DNA of 51,549 nucleotides from Anaeromyces robustus (lineage: Eukaryota > Neocallimastigomycota > Neocallimastigomycetes > Neocallimastigales > Neocallimastigaceae), in the NCBI GenBank assembly GCA_002104895.1, contig MCFG01000143.1, positions 95,001-146,549 of the forward strand, read 5' to 3'. The notes beneath the pieces were generated by a model that saw only the letters and a program-made list of their open reading frames with translations, made no database searches and was not told where the DNA came from. Position numbers and translations under genes: made by a program. Positions 37,280 to 51,147 of the stretch are shown one piece after another. How positions within the stretch are numbered: the first letter of the stretch is position 1; each line of letters starts with the position of its first letter.

Positions 37280-40200
37280 ATGAAAGCTGATAATAACTCT
37301 ATTAAATCTAATTCAAATAAGAAAAATAATAATAAAAATAATAAAAAAGAAGGGAAAAGAAAACAATCATCTCAAATAAATTTAGAAATTGGAGGTGAAA
37401 AAGTTAAAAATATTTCATATTTTCAACTTTTTAAATATTCTACTTTAAAAGAGAAACTTATGATATCAATAGGCATTATTGGATCAATTATACAAGGTGC
37501 AACCTTACCTTTCATGTAAGTTTTTTTTAAAATATAACTTTTAAATAAACTTATATCTTATATATATATATATTTTTAATTTTACATTAATAAATTTAAT
37601 TGAAATTGTATATTAATTTATATATATATAAATATATATAATTTTTTTTTTTTTTTAAAATAAAAAATAAAGGATTAATATTCTGGGGGATTTAACTAAC
37701 GTTATTGTATTACTTGTTATTAATGTTACATTAAAAAAAATTACTGGGATTGATAATGATGATATATTAAAAGAATTAATGGATTTAATTATTAATTCTA
37801 AAAATAACGATAAATCATTATCATTATCATCACAAAATATAAATAATAATAATTATTATAAAAACTTCAACCAAAATCATCCGGAAATTGATCTTCAAAA
37901 AGTTCTATCAAATTTTAATCAGTCAAACTATTTTAATTATGATTTTCAAAGCTATAAAGGTTCTTTTGAATATAAAAAAATGGATATTATCTTTCATAAT
38001 ATTTATAAATACATTATTATTTTAGGTATCATTGGTATTGTTTCATTTATTGCTTCCTTTTTATACTATGCATTTTTAAGTATTTCTTCCTCTCGTCAAA
38101 TTAAAAAAATACGTTTTTTAGTTTTTAAATCATTATTAAAACAAGAAATGGCTTGGCATGAAAAAACTAATGGAGGTGAATTAACTTCTAGTATTATTAG
38201 TGATTCTTTATTGATAGAAGAAGGTATAGGTCCTAAAATTGGTATTTTATTACAAAATCTTAGTACTTTTATTATATGTTTCGTGGTTGCTTTTATTAAT
38301 GGTTGGAAAATTACTTTATATCTTTCCTCTTTTTTCCCATTTATTATTATTATTTTTATCTTTATGGGCATCATTATTTCTAAATATACAAAAAAAATTC
38401 AAGAAACTTATGCAATACTTGGTGGTATTGCTCAAGAAGCTTTTTCTCAAATACGTACAATTGTTTCTTTTGGTAATGAACAAAAGGAAATTGATCGTTA
38501 TGTTAATCATTTAAAACCTACAAAAAAATATGGTATTATAAAAGCTATAGTTTTTGGGATTGGTTTAGGTTTAATTTTTGCTTTTTCTTATTCTTCTTAT
38601 GGTATTGCTTTTATTAAAGGTTCACAATATATTCATGAAGGAAAATCTACTGGTGGTGATATTATTAAAGTTGTTTTAGGAATAGTAATGGGTATATTAG
38701 CTTTTTCAGGATGTAGTAATATAATGAATTGTTTCGGTGAAGCTACTGGTGCTGCTTCAAAATTATTTCATATTATTGAAAGAATTCCAAAAATTAATAA
38801 TAATGATGATGATGAAATAGAAGAAAAAATAATTATTAAATATTCAAATATAAATCAACAACAAGAAGAAGAAGAAAATAAAGAAATTGAAGGAAATATT
38901 GAATTTAAAAATATTCATTTTTCTTATCCTGCAAGACCAGATATTGAAATTTTAAAAGGTATTAATTTTAAATGTCATAAAGGTCAAAAGATTGCTCTTG
39001 TTGGTGCTTCAGGTTCTGGTAAATCTACTATCTTTCAATTATTAGAAAGATTTTATTTTCCAAGTGAAGGTGAAATATTCATTGATGGTAAATCAATTAA
39101 TAACTATAATTTAAATTGGTTACGTCATCAAATTGGGATTGTTTCTCAAGAACCAAATTTATTTGATACTACCATTGCTGAAAATATTTCAATAGGTTGT
39201 TCTAAGGAAAATGTTACACAACAACAAATTGAAATGGTAGCTAAATTAGCAAATGCTCATGATTTTATTATTAAATTACCCAATGGTTATCAAACAAAAA
39301 TTGGTGAAAAAGGTTTACAATTAAGTGGAGGTCAAAAACAACGAATTTGTATTGCTCGTGCTTTAATGTTAAATCCAAAAATTTTATTATTAGATGAAGC
39401 TACTTCTGCTTTAGATAATAAATCTGAAAAATTAGTTCAAAAAGCTTTAGAATCTACTTCTTTTGGTAGAACTACTTTAATTATTGCTCATCGTCTTTCC
39501 ACAATTAGAAATTGTGATTGTATTCTTGTTATGGATAAAGGTCATATTATTGAATCAGGTACTCATGATGAATTAATGACTAAACAAAATATTTATTATC
39601 AACTTGTTAAAAATCAAGAAATGAATATTAAAAATAATAAAATTGATAAGGATGATAATAATAATGACAATAGTGATAGCGATAATGATGATAGTGATAA
39701 TGATGTTGATGATGATGATGAAAATTCAGTAATTTCAAACTCTAAAAATTCAACTATTAATATTATAAATCCAAATGAAATTGAAGATAAGGAAGAATAT
39801 GATTTATCATGTGCTATTTCAATTGTTTCTAATAAATCTTGTGAAAAACATTGTGATACATCAGTGATTCATTATCAATCCTCTAATAATAATAATAAAA
39901 GTAATTATAGTAATAGTAGTGATAAATATAAATCTGATTTAAAACAAAAAAACAAAAATATTATTATGAATATGAATTGGAAACGTTATTTAAAATATAA
40001 TAAATCAATATGGTGGGCTAATTTATTAGGTTGTCTTGGTTCAATATTTAATGGTATTATTCAACCAGGATTTGCTTATATATTAGCTTCAGCCATGAAT
40101 ATTTTTAATGAACAAGGTGATCAATTATTAAAAGATGGTAAATTTTGGGGTTTAATGTTTGTTTTACTTGGTATTGTGAATGTTTTCACTTTTACTTTTG

Positions 40201-41918
40201 AAATTGGTGGATTTTCTATCGCTTCAGAATATTTATCTTATACTTTTCGTAAAGAAATGTATAATTCTATGTTAAAACAAGAAATTGGATTTTTTGATTG
40301 TTATGATATTGATGGTATTAATGGAAATGAAAATAATAAATCATTAAATAATACAAATCAATCTATTAATACTTCTAGTACTACTGGTACTACTACTATT
40401 AGTACTGGTACAGGAACATTAACAGCTAAATTATCTACTGAAGCAGGTTTAGTTCAAGGATTAAATAGTACTTTAGGTTTTATATTAGAAATTATTATCA
40501 CAATTATTGGAGGTTTCGCTATAGCTTTCTTTAATAGTTGGAAATTAACTTTAATTTTATTAATTATTTCTCCATTCTTATTTTTGGGTACATTTATTGA
40601 AATGAATTCTGATAAAGATAAAACAGAAGAAAGACGTCGTATTCTTGAAACAAGTAGTCAAGTAGCTATTGAAGCAATTTCTAATATTAAAACTGTTTAT
40701 GCTCTCAATCTACAAAATTATTTTTGTCAATTATATAATGAAAAATTAAAAGAACCAGAAAAACGTATTGAACGTAAACATTATATTAGTAGTATTGGTA
40801 TAGGTTTTAGTAATTCTGTTATGTTTTTCGCTTATCTTATTGGTATGTTCTTTGGTACTATTTTCATTAAAAATGGTGAATTAGAATTTGAAAATATGTT
40901 TAAAGTTTTAATGGCTATTATTTTTTGTGCTATGGCAGTTGGTAGATCAAGTTCTCTTGTACCTGATTATATTAAAGCTATTGATGCTTTTAATCATGTA
41001 TTAGAAATTATAGATCGTAAATCTAAATTTGATGTTAGTAATCCAAATGGTATTATTAAGCAAAATATTGAATATAATAATAATAATAATAATAATTTTT
41101 ATAATGGTAATGATAATAATGAAAATAAAGAAGGAAAGGAAAGTGAAAGTTCATTTAAAGGAAATATATCATTTAATCAATTACATTTCCGTTATCCATC
41201 ACGTCCAGATATTACAGTTTTAAAATTTGGGGATAAATCAGTTAATATATCAGAAGGTAAAATGTTAGCACTTGTTGGTGGATCAGGATGTGGTAAAAGT
41301 ACATTAATTGGATTATTATTACGTTGGTATGATGCTCAACATGGAGAAGTTAAAATAGATGAATATCGTAATATTGATTATAATATTAAATGGTTACGTC
41401 AACAAATTGGAATAGTTAATCAAGAACCAAATCTTTTTAATATATCTATAAAGGATAATATTCGTTATGGTAAAGAAGATGCCACAGATGAAGAAATTTA
41501 TGAAGCTGCTAAAAAGGCTAATATTCATGATTTTATTATATCATTACCAGAAGGTTATAATACTTTAGTTGGAGGAACAGGAACTTCACAAATGAGTGGA
41601 GGACAAAAACAACGTATAGCTATAGCACGTGCAATTATTCGTAATCCAAAAATATTATTATTAGATGAAGCTACTTCAGCTTTAGATACAGAATCTGAAT
41701 TAATTGTTCAAAAAGCATTAGAAGAAGTTTCACAAAGTCGTACAACCATTACTATAGCACATCGTTTATCAACGATTAAAAATGCAGATAATATTGTTGT
41801 TATGAAAGAAGGAAGAATTATAGAAACTGGAAATCATGAAGAATTAATGAAAATGAAAGGAGAATATTATGAAATGATTTTAGCTGGTGATAATACTATT
41901 CAAAATAATAATAATTAA
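37280..41918 (+). CDS. Full-length ABC transporter, ABCB / multidrug-resistance type (copy B)
   Basis: Exon 1 is 37280-37515 and exon 2 is 37673-41918, with a 157-base GTAAGT..AAAG intron of phase 2 at the same place as in copy A; the product has 1493 residues. The architecture is TMD-NBD-TMD-NBD with complete Walker A, signature, Walker B plus Glu, and H-loops in both NBDs, so both ATP sites should be catalytic. Exon 1 codes a longer basic Asn/Lys tail than copy A. The first TMD differs from copy A by scattered substitutions, with blocks of identity between them (for example around KSLLKQEMAWHEKTNGGEL and QEAFSQIRTIVSFGNEQKE). From about codon 482 to nearly the stop the two proteins are identical. 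Likely a plasma-membrane exporter; the substrate may differ from copy A only through TMD1. Confidence 0.92.
38881..41884 (+). repeat. Right arm of the 3.0 kb inverted repeat (ABC copy B)
   Basis: Exact mirror of 24885-27888 as far as compared. It covers NBD1, the acidic linker, TMD2 and NBD2. Outside it, identity drops on both sides: a silent C/T at 41885, an Asn/Thr change near 41896, and poly-Gln against Glu-rich sequence upstream. Confidence 0.85.
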
Positions 41919-42456
41919 AATAAATAAATAAATAAATAAAAAAGACCTAAAAACTTTTTTTTCTTTTATTTTATATTAATAATATTTCTTTATTATTTTA
42001 TATTCATTTAATATCTTAGCTTATTTTTTTTTTTAATATTTTTATTTTACATCTTATAAATTTTTTCTATATTATTATTTTTATTATTTTAAATAAAAAA
42101 ATTATTTTTTACTTTTTTTTTAATAATAATGTATTATCTTTATTGATATGATATAATAAATAAAATATAAATAAATAAATATGTTATTATTAAATCTTTT
42201 TAAATAAAATATATATAAATTATTACTTAAAATTTTATATGTTTTTCCTTTTATTTATATATTTATATATTTATATATTTATTTATTTATTTACTTATCC
42301 ATCTATTAATTAATTTTCATATATAGTAAATATTTTTTACTTGTCTTTAAATACAGTAATATAAATTCAATTCATTAAATGAATATCTAATGATAATTAT
42401 TAATTAGTATTTGATATTAAGTATTAATTTGATATTTATTAATAATAAGTGTCATC

Positions 42457-42499
<43 letters not shown>

Positions 42500-44719
42500 T
42501 TTATTAATTATTTTTTATAATAATTAATAAAAATAAAATTATTAACTAAAAAAAGCTTGTCACAAAAAATAATAATAATAAAAAGACATTGAATTTATTA
42601 TATAGAGTTGAATTATCATAATTTTTCAATATTTATATCATACTATATATAGTTTAATAAAAATACAACAAAAAAAAAAGAATGCATAAAATAAGAAAGG
42701 AATTTTATTATTAGTATTATTCATAGTTATAAATTCTAAAAAAGGAAAGAAATATTAAATTAACCGTTTAATTTAATTAGAACAATAATTAATAATTATA
42801 AGATTAATAATAATACAACAATGACCAGAATAAAATTGTAAATATTAAATATTATGTTAAAAGTCAGTAATTTAGTTGATATGTATTTTTTTTTATTTTT
42901 ATTTATAATAATATAATATAAAAAAATATAATAATAAATAGAGACATATGCATAATAATTGGTTAATTAATTAAAAAATCCATATTTTTGTATTTATTAT
43001 ATAAAAGTATATATTAATAAAAATTAAGCATATAATAATAAATAAAAAATTTAGAGAAAAAAAAATCAATTAGTACATATATATTAATTTAATATATTGA
43101 AACAAAAATTTGATTCAATAATGATATAACGTTATAGTAATTTATTATTTATTATAAGCATTTATCTCTATCTATTCTATATCTATATCTATATCCATAA
43201 TAATTTATATATACTTTATTATATAAATTTTTTTTATATTTTTAAAAATATATCTATATATTAATTAAATAAATAATATGTTATTGTTTTATTTATCATA
43301 TTCTATATCAAAAAATTATAAATTTACTTTTTATTTATATTATCAGATAGTTAAACCTTTTATTTTATTTATTTTTTTTTTTTTTTTTGAAAAATAAAAA
43401 TTTTTCCACCTTATATATAAAAGGAAATCTATAAGTTATTTAATCAAGGATTAAATCATATCATATAATATCATATAATAATAAATATTTGTTTATTTCT
43501 TTAAATTTAATATACAATAATTATTAAAATATATATATATATATAATATAAATTATATATAATAATATTTTTATTTAATTATTATTTTATTCTTTTTAAT
43601 GATGTTTTTTATTTTTTATTCATAGAATATTATGATTAATAAAATAATATTAATAGAAATATAATATATATAATAAAATTAATATTAATAGAAATATAAT
43701 ATATATAATAAAAAAAAAGAGTATAATTATATATAATATAAATTTTATATATATATCATAAAATAGTTTCTTAAAAAAGTTTAAAATGGATAAAATACTT
43801 TATTAAAAATGTTTCCATTTTGATAATATACTTTTATATATACACACACAAAAATTTAAAACTGAAAAAAAAAATTTTTTTTATTTATTTATTATATTCA
43901 TTCATTTATATATATAAACTTTAAATTTAAATTTTAACTTTGATAGTTAATCTATATAGTTTAATTAATAGATTTGTTTTTTTGTAAAATCAAAAAAAAA
44001 AAAATAAAATAAAAAATAAAAAAATAAAATTAAAATTAAAAAAAAAAATTCGATATATAGAAAGAATAAAAATATGAATTTTTATTTATAAAAAAAAAAA
44101 ATTGGATAATACTATTTACATTAATCAATAATTATAAAAAAATATTATATATATATTTATATTATATTTTTATTTATTTATCAAAAAATAAAAATTAAAA
44201 TAAAAATAAAATAAAATAATTACTATTATTATTTTTTATTCAAAAATAACTACTCTATAATTTTTTTATTGGATATATAACTATTTATTTAAAAGAAAAA
44301 AGCATAATTATATATCACTAACTGAATTTTATTATAAATATAATAGAATATATTTATTTTATTTTAGTTTTTCATATTTATTTTGGTATAATACTTAATT
44401 TTAAATTATTTTATAAAAGTAAAAAAAAAAAAAATAAAAAATAAATAAAAATAAATATTTAAATTATATATAGATTATATTTTAAATTAAAAATTACTAT
44501 TATCTTTTTTTTTTGTGTGTGGTATAATGAAAAAAAAAATAATAATATTATGCTTTAAAAATTTTCTTTCTCTCTCTCTCTCTTTTTTTTTTTTTTTAAA
44601 TTTCTCGTTTTTATCTTATATTAAATTTTATATATTACTTTCTTTCTTTCAGGTCGTTTTTTTTAAAAAAAAAAAAAGAGAGAATGAAAATGTAATTATT
44701 TTTTTTTCTATTTTTCTTT
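41919..44719. other. Gene-free AT desert
   Basis: Poly(A) tract at about 42462-42497, AT microsatellites, a duplicated ATTAATAGAAATATAATATATATAATAA-type unit at about 43648-43710, and a CT run at about 44569-44582 just past the 3' end of the seven-TM gene. The + strand frame at 44515-44745 is homopolymer-driven. Nothing else is supported. Confidence 0.6.
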
Positions 44720-45676
44720 TTAAACAGAAACAAAATAATTATTAGAAATTGTTGAATTTGATTCATCATTCTTATTTTTTGTTATTGTTGTATTTTTACT
44801 TGGATAATTATTAATATTACTGTTATTAACATTTGAAGAAGATGATCCATTATATTTAAATAAAAGAGCGTCTACCGTTAAAATTAATACAAAATTACTC
44901 ATTAAACATTGGAATGGTACAGTAATAGTTTTAGGTAGGAAACTTTCAGCTATTCCCAAATTAGTTATAATATCTAAAATTGAAAGACAAAATCCTACAG
45001 AATCAACAGCTACTAATGTAATATAACTTGAATTTTTAATATAATCTGAAACATTGGAAGTACTATAAGCTAATTCTCGATTATGTTTTTTAACAAAATA
45101 AATAATAGATATAGTACAAATAAAATCAGATATAGCTAATACACCAAAAGCATAACCATGAATGGAACTAATTTTATCATCAACTAAATAACCTTTCATC
45201 ATTCTTTCATAACCAATGAAAAAACGAAAGAACAAAAATGGTACAAATAATCCAATAATGGTAGATCTTATAATGTTAGCCTGTTTTCCTTTAGCAAAAG
45301 CTCTCATTTTAATTAAATTTAAAAATGGTATAGAATATTGACATGTTGTCCAAAATGTTTCAGCGATTAAAAAGGGTATAACTAACGAATGAGATTTATT
45401 ATCTTTTTGACTATCAAGACATAAATAAGCTACCGTCGCATTTTCTATTACTGCTCCAAGAAAACCAGAAATTGAAGCAATTAAAAGTAAATTCCAATAT
45501 CTTCCATTACCTAAATGGAAATAAAGAAAAACAACAACAATGACTTGAATGACATTGGCATAAAAGAAAGAATCCTGAAATTGACTAAAGAAGCCATAAG
45601 ATATACTTTTATAATTTTTTCCATAACAGGTTCCTGTATTTTCTGAAAATCTATTCAATGCTTGATCTTTTGCCAT
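44720..45676 (-). CDS. Seven-transmembrane orphan protein
   Basis: Single-exon gene of 318 residues. Seven hydrophobic segments can be placed at about residues 38-56, 60-86, 95-121, 135-156, 172-195, 213-239 and 249-272. They are separated by short polar loops, with a basic loop after TM3 (KMRAFAKGK), and followed by a Ser/Asn/Thr-rich cytoplasmic-type tail of about 45 residues. There is no signal peptide. The topology resembles a GPCR-like or 7TM fungal receptor/transporter, but I recognise no DRY, NPxxY, rhodopsin-type Lys or other family motif. Helix signatures include GFLGAVIENATVAYLC and GYAFGVLAISDFICT. It stands alone between two deserts. A sensor or receptor role is only a guess from topology. 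Confidence 0.7.
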   Translation of the reverse strand: MAKDQALNRFSENTGTCYGKNYKSISYGFFSQFQDSFFYANVIQVIVVVFLYFHLGNGRYWNLLLIASISGFLGAVIENATVAYLCLDSQKDNKSHSLVIPFLIAETFWTTCQYSIPFLNLIKMRAFAKGKQANIIRSTIIGLFVPFLFFRFFIGYERMMKGYLVDDKISSIHGYAFGVLAISDFICTISIIYFVKKHNRELAYSTSNVSDYIKNSSYITLVAVDSVGFCLSILDIITNLGIAESFLPKTITVPFQCLMSNFVLILTVDALLFKYNGSSSSNVNNSNINNYPSKNTTITKNKNDESNSTISNNYFVSV

Positions 45677-46735
45677 GATTATTATACATATTTCCTTTTG
45701 CTTATCTTCCTTCCTTTTCCTTTTTAAGATAATATATAATATTTATATATATTATTATTATAAATTATTTTGTTTTTTAATCTTTTATATATATATATTT
45801 CCTGTAGAGTTTCAATAATATAACCAAAAATAAATTGTCTTTTTTTTTCCTTGTAATATTTAATTCTTCCTTAATAAATTGTAATTATTTAGCATATTAA
45901 ATATAATAATATATTTAAATACATATATATTTAAATAATTTTATTTTTATATATAAAAGGTAAATAATGTCCAAACTTTAAAATATGTATCTGTTAATTT
46001 TTTTTATAAAAAAAAAAATTTTTTTTTCAAAAAAATAAATAACTTATTAAATAATAAAATAAAATAAAAGTCTTTCCTTTTATTATTATAGAAAAAAAAT
46101 AAAATGAAAAGAACTTTTTTTTATTTAAAAAAAAAAAACAAAAATATAATAGAAATTTATAATTTAAATAAAAAAAGAAAAAAATCTTCTTTTCTGAAGT
46201 TAAAGAACTATTTTATTTATATTTATATAAGAAATAATTTTTTAAATTTTTTATTGTTAATTCTATTTTTTTTATTAAATGGTTTTTATTAAAAATAAAT
46301 GCTACAATAAGTAAATTAATGTTATAATATATTATATAACTAATAAATATATATAATAAATAATGCCATAATATATTATTATATATAATAATAATAAAGT
46401 TAATTATGAAAATTCATCATATCGCAATTCTATCTATAAACTATAAATTATTAAATCTTAAAAAACTATTTGAAAATATTTTAATCTTCAAATTTTATTT
46501 TATTTTATTTTATATAATATAATATAAATATAATATAAATATAATATAATATAAATATAATATAATAAAAATATAATATAATAAAAATATAAATTATTAT
46601 CTATTAATTAATTATTTAATTATTATTTATTCATTCATTCATTTATTTTTATTTTTATTTTTTTCTTTTTTTTTTTATTTCAGTTGTTTCACCTTTACTT
46701 TTACCAAATAGTATTTTTGTCTTCTCTTTACCTTT

Positions 46736-46769
<34 letters not shown>

Positions 46770-47129
46770 CAATTTCAAAATCAAGTTATTTATATTTGAT
46801 TATATTGAATTAGTATACTTTGATTCAATTATATATTAATATTTAATATATATTAATCATATATTATTTTGTATTGTTTTTATGTTGATAATATAAAATA
46901 AAAAAATTAAAACAAATTATAATAAATGATGGATAATTTTTATTTTATAAATTTTATTTTTATTTTTATTATTATTATTTTTCTTTTTAAAAAAAGATTA
47001 ATAATATTAATATATATTATAATATAAAATAATATATAATATATATATATATTAAAATGTAATGGCAAATATATGAAATAAAAAATTAAAATATTTTAAA
47101 TTTAAATATTTAAAAAAAAAAATCATTTT

Positions 47130-47219
47130 CTATAGTAAAAATTTATTGTTAAAAAAAGAAAGAATTCTCCAATAAGATTCCATCATTTTAAATAAATCCA
47201 TTGTTAAGTTACTGCATAA
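47130..47219 (-). pseudogene. Short minus-strand coding relic
   Basis: The minus strand reads FILCSNLTMDLFKMMESYWR then ILSFFNNKFLL and a TAG. Trp, Met and Glu codons give it a coding look, but it is only about 30 codons. A similar minus-strand piece at about 47655-47580 reads MQNAKINVNLMNFNQNKK. They may come from one decayed gene. Confidence 0.3.
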
Positions 47220-48244
47220 AATGAAAAAAAAATTAAATAAAAAGCAAAATAATAATTAGCAAAATAATAATTAATAATTAATAAATAAAAAGCAAAATAA
47301 TAAGTAAATAATAAATAAATAAACATATAAGTAAAATAATTCAAAAAATAAATAATAAATAGTAGAATAGTTTATAGTAATCGGTGAATGTTTGATAATT
47401 TTTTTTTGATAATATATAATAATAATAATAATAATACAATTTATAAAATAATAGTTTTAATTAAGTAAAAGGAAAAATTAGTATATTATAAGTTATAAAT
47501 TATGGATATTATATATAATAAATATATTTATAACAATTATTATTCAAAATTATTATAATCAGACAAATATAATTTTTTTTCATTTTTTGTTTTGATTAAA
47601 ATTCATTAAATTAACATTGATTTTTGCATTTTGCATTTTATATTACAATTTAAAGCGTTTACAAATAATAATTTATTATAGTATATTACAATATATTTAA
47701 AAATATAAAGTCTCTAATATTAAAATAAATGATTTAAAATTAAAAATTTTTTATTATATCATAAATGATTAAAAATAAATAAATAAATTAAATATTAAAT
47801 AAATAAATTAAATAAATAAATAAATTAAATATTAAATAAATAAATAAATAAATAAATTATATTAAATAAATAAATAATTAAATAAATAAATAAATAAATT
47901 AAATAAATAAATAAATAAATTAAATAAATAAATAAATTAAATAAATAAAAATATTTATTTTTTTATTAATTTATTTATTTTATATTATTAATATGTATAT
48001 TCCAAATTTGTTTAATTGCATTGAAATAATAAAATATGTGTAATTTTTAATTTTACCATTTTAATACAACTATCTCTATCTCAATTTCTATTTCTATTTC
48101 TATTTTAAATGTTTTAACTAAAAAAAAAAAATTATAATTTTACTCTATATAATTATATATTATATTATTTTTGTATTTCACAAAAATAATAAAAATAAAA
48201 CCAAAAGGTATTATGTTATAACGTATTATTATAACTTTGAAATT

Positions 48245-48450
48245 GTATTTATTTATTTTTTTAAAATAGAATTATTTATTGAAATTTTATATATAATGAA
48301 AAATTCATTGAAGATCAAAATTTAAAATTGTTTCTTTTTTTTTTATTTAATACAAATATTAGTATCATAATTTTTTGTTAACTTAAACTTTTTAATTTAT
48401 CATTAGAAATTATATATACTTTCTAAAAGAGTTTTTTATAATTGAAATTG
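48245..48450 (+). pseudogene. Short plus-strand coding relic
   Basis: An open + strand stretch reads IYNEKFIEDQNLKLFLFF.. to a TAA near 48380, followed by shifted pieces (LNFLIYH, stop, KLYILSKRVFYN). It has no start and no recognisable family. Confidence 0.25.
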
Positions 48451-48588
48451 AAATTAAAAATTTTACCAATATTACTATACATTTAATAAAATAAAATAAG
48501 AATGTCTATAACTAACTTAATATTCTTGAATTTATTTACTTATCTGTTAATAATATCAATATATAAATGTAGTTAATAATATATATGT

Positions 48589-48589
<1 letters not shown>

Positions 48590-48682
<93 letters not shown>
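48590..48682. repeat. (TTTA)n microsatellite
   Basis: About 23 perfect TTTA copies, about 260 bp upstream of the small hypothetical gene. Confidence 0.9.
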
Positions 48683-48685
<3 letters not shown>

Positions 48686-48939
48686 TATGATATTAATTTA
48701 TAATTTCTTATTTTTAATAATTGAAATAAGTTTATAATTGATTATTAATTTTTAGTTTTAAAAATTTAACAATCTTTTTTTGCTTCATTTAACATTAAAA
48801 AAAAAAAAACTTTTTCAAATTGTTTATTATTACATAAAGAAGAAGGGAAAAAAAAAACAATGCAATAAAAATAATATATAATATATAATAAATAGTTAAT
48901 AATTGTTTCCTTTTTAAAATAGATTAGAATTAGAAAATT

Positions 48940-49419
48940 ATGAATTTAGATTTTACAACATCAAATGAGGATTTATGTAAACAATATGGAATTTACGTAA
49001 AAACTGGAGAGTTGAATGGTTCTTGTATGACAGGGCCTTTGGAGGAAATAAAAAATAAAAATAATTTTTCATTTGAAGAAGCAGTTATTGTTATTAAAAA
49101 TATTACTTTAGCAGCATATTATGTTCCAATAGAGAGAACAGATTTTCAATTTGTGTATAGTAAAGCATTATTACATGCTGCTAGTTTTATAGATGGAAAT
49201 GGAAGTTTGAATTTTAAAATTTTATATGCTTTATTTAAATCTCAAGTTGAAATAGACGAAACTTCATTTAAAAAGACTGCTAGGTCAGAAATAATTGGAA
49301 ATATGTTGGGAAGGTTTAACTCTTTGGTGAATGAGGATATTATTGAAGCAGAACATATGAAATCGGTTTTTACTTCCTTATTAAAGAAAGATGCTCGATT
49401 TTCTATTTATTCTTATTAA
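48940..49419 (+). CDS. Small hypothetical protein, 159 residues
   Basis: Single-exon frame with clean coding composition. The ATG is the first possible start, since in-frame TAG codons lie just before it. No signal peptide or TM segment, so probably cytosolic. The middle is helical (FSFEEAVIVIKNITLAAYYV). Around residues 85-97 SFIDGNGSLNFKILY resembles the core of an EF-hand loop (D-x-N-G-x-L-x-F spacing), but the first Asp and the last Glu of a calcium loop are missing, so it may be a degenerate EF-hand or chance. The last third is again helical, ending KKDARFSIYSY. I do not recognise the family. It is followed by a 3' poly(A) tract at 49475-49509. Confidence 0.6.
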   Translation: MNLDFTTSNEDLCKQYGIYVKTGELNGSCMTGPLEEIKNKNNFSFEEAVIVIKNITLAAYYVPIERTDFQFVYSKALLHAASFIDGNGSLNFKILYALFKSQVEIDETSFKKTARSEIIGNMLGRFNSLVNEDIIEAEHMKSVFTSLLKKDARFSIYSY

Positions 49420-49470
49420 TCTTATTATTCTAATGAAAAATGAAAAATACTAATATTGACATTTTTATTT

Positions 49471-49511
<41 letters not shown>

Positions 49512-49934
49512 AATAAATAATTCTTTATTCTGTATCTATTAATTAATACAACTAATTGTCTATCTATTTATGAATAATTTATTATTTTATTTTATTTTAT
49601 TTTTTTATTAATATAATATTTAATTGCTTTATTAAATATTTTTTTGACATTATATTAAAAGTAAAAAAAAAAAAAAAAAAAAAGACTAATATTTTCATAA
49701 GTTTTAATTGATAATTAAAAAAATTATTCTTTTTATTTATAGAATTATTACTTTTTTTTTATTTATATATTTGTATATTTTATATTTTTAAAATTGTATT
49801 TATTTTGTTTATTGGTTTTATTATAATTCATTTATTTATTTATTTATTTATTTATTTATTTTTTTGTTTGTTTGTTTATTTGTTTGTTTGTTTGTGTGTT
49901 TGTTTGTTTATTTGTTTATTTGGTTTATTTATTT

Positions 49935-49969
<35 letters not shown>

Positions 49970-51107
49970 CATAATGACGATCAGTTAACGTTGTATGGAT
50001 AAATATAGTAATTGAAAGAAACTCTTTTAATTTTAATTATTTAATCTTAATTAAAAATTAGTATAAAATAAACAGAATTTTCTGTATTTAAGAAATATAA
50101 AATAAAATTATCAAATATAAAAAAAAAAAAAAAAGGGTGAAATGGTATTTTTAGAGTTATAATCAGTATCCAACTAAATTAGGTTTATTTTTAAAAATAC
50201 CTTCCATAAAATCAAATGTTTTTTCAATAATCCATATTTTTATTTTTATTTTTATTTTTTTTTTTTTTTTTTGAATTTTTAGTTATAATTTTTTTTTCAT
50301 TTCATTTATTATAATACAAATATAAATACAAATAAATAAATAAATAAGCAAAATAATGAGGAAAAATACAAAAATAAATAAAAAAATCAAGTTAAATAAT
50401 AATCAAAAAAACTAATAACATGTATTATTTAAAGAAGTGATATTATTGTATATATATTATAAGTATAAACAATAGCTCTAAATATAATTAATAATTTTAA
50501 TAATAGCATCACTAGTATAGCTAGTATCCATTTATAGTACAAATATTAGAAACTAATATAGTAATTAATCTTAGCAACAACAATAAAAACCCAAATAATG
50601 TTAATAATTTTAATAATATTTTCTTTAAAAATATATTTAAATCTAATAACAATAGTAATAGTTTTATTAAAAATAAAAAATTTAAATAATTATATATTAA
50701 TATTAGTTTTAATAATAGATTTAATAGTTTAATAAACATTTTTTTTTTTCAAATGAAGTAAATATTCATTTCAATTTTATTGGAATAACATAGAATATAA
50801 TATTTTTTACTAATCAATAAAACTTATGCATTATATATCGCTATAAAAATAAAATTTTATAAAATAAAATAATAATATAAAAAATATATATGTATAAAAC
50901 AAGATAAAAATATAATTTCATTTTTTTTTGTGAATAATCTCTAAAATAAAAATAAAATAATTGTCAACTTGAATTTAAATAACTTATTAAATCACGGAAA
51001 TAATCAATAATTATATTATTACTTTTTTATTAGAGATTAAAGCATCAAATTTAGAATTATATATATTAATAATAAAGAATTTGCTCAAAGTTGAATTTTT
51101 AAGGTTT

Positions 51108-51147
<40 letters not shown>

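Larger units (their letters stand above)
45677..48939. other. AT desert with coding relics and TTTA array
   Basis: No intact gene. Coding-like relics lie at 47130-47219 and 47580-47655 (minus) and 48245-48450 (plus). Microsatellites include a TATAATATAAA array (46510-46595), a poly(T) tract (46738-46767), AAAT arrays (47760-47950) and a TTTA array (48590-48682). A Lys/Phe-rich 62-codon + strand frame at 46104-46292 is doubtful. Confidence 0.5.

Noticed and set aside
46104-46292. 62-codon plus-strand frame, Lys/Phe-rich with a hydrophobic end
   Set aside because: Mostly homopolymer-driven composition. An acceptor-like TTATTATTATAG lies just before it, but nothing upstream suggests a first exon.
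49805-50002. 65-codon plus-strand frame of Phe/Leu/Ile/Cys
   Set aside because: Translation of TTTA/TTTG arrays and a poly(T) tract; only the last 11 codons look like protein.
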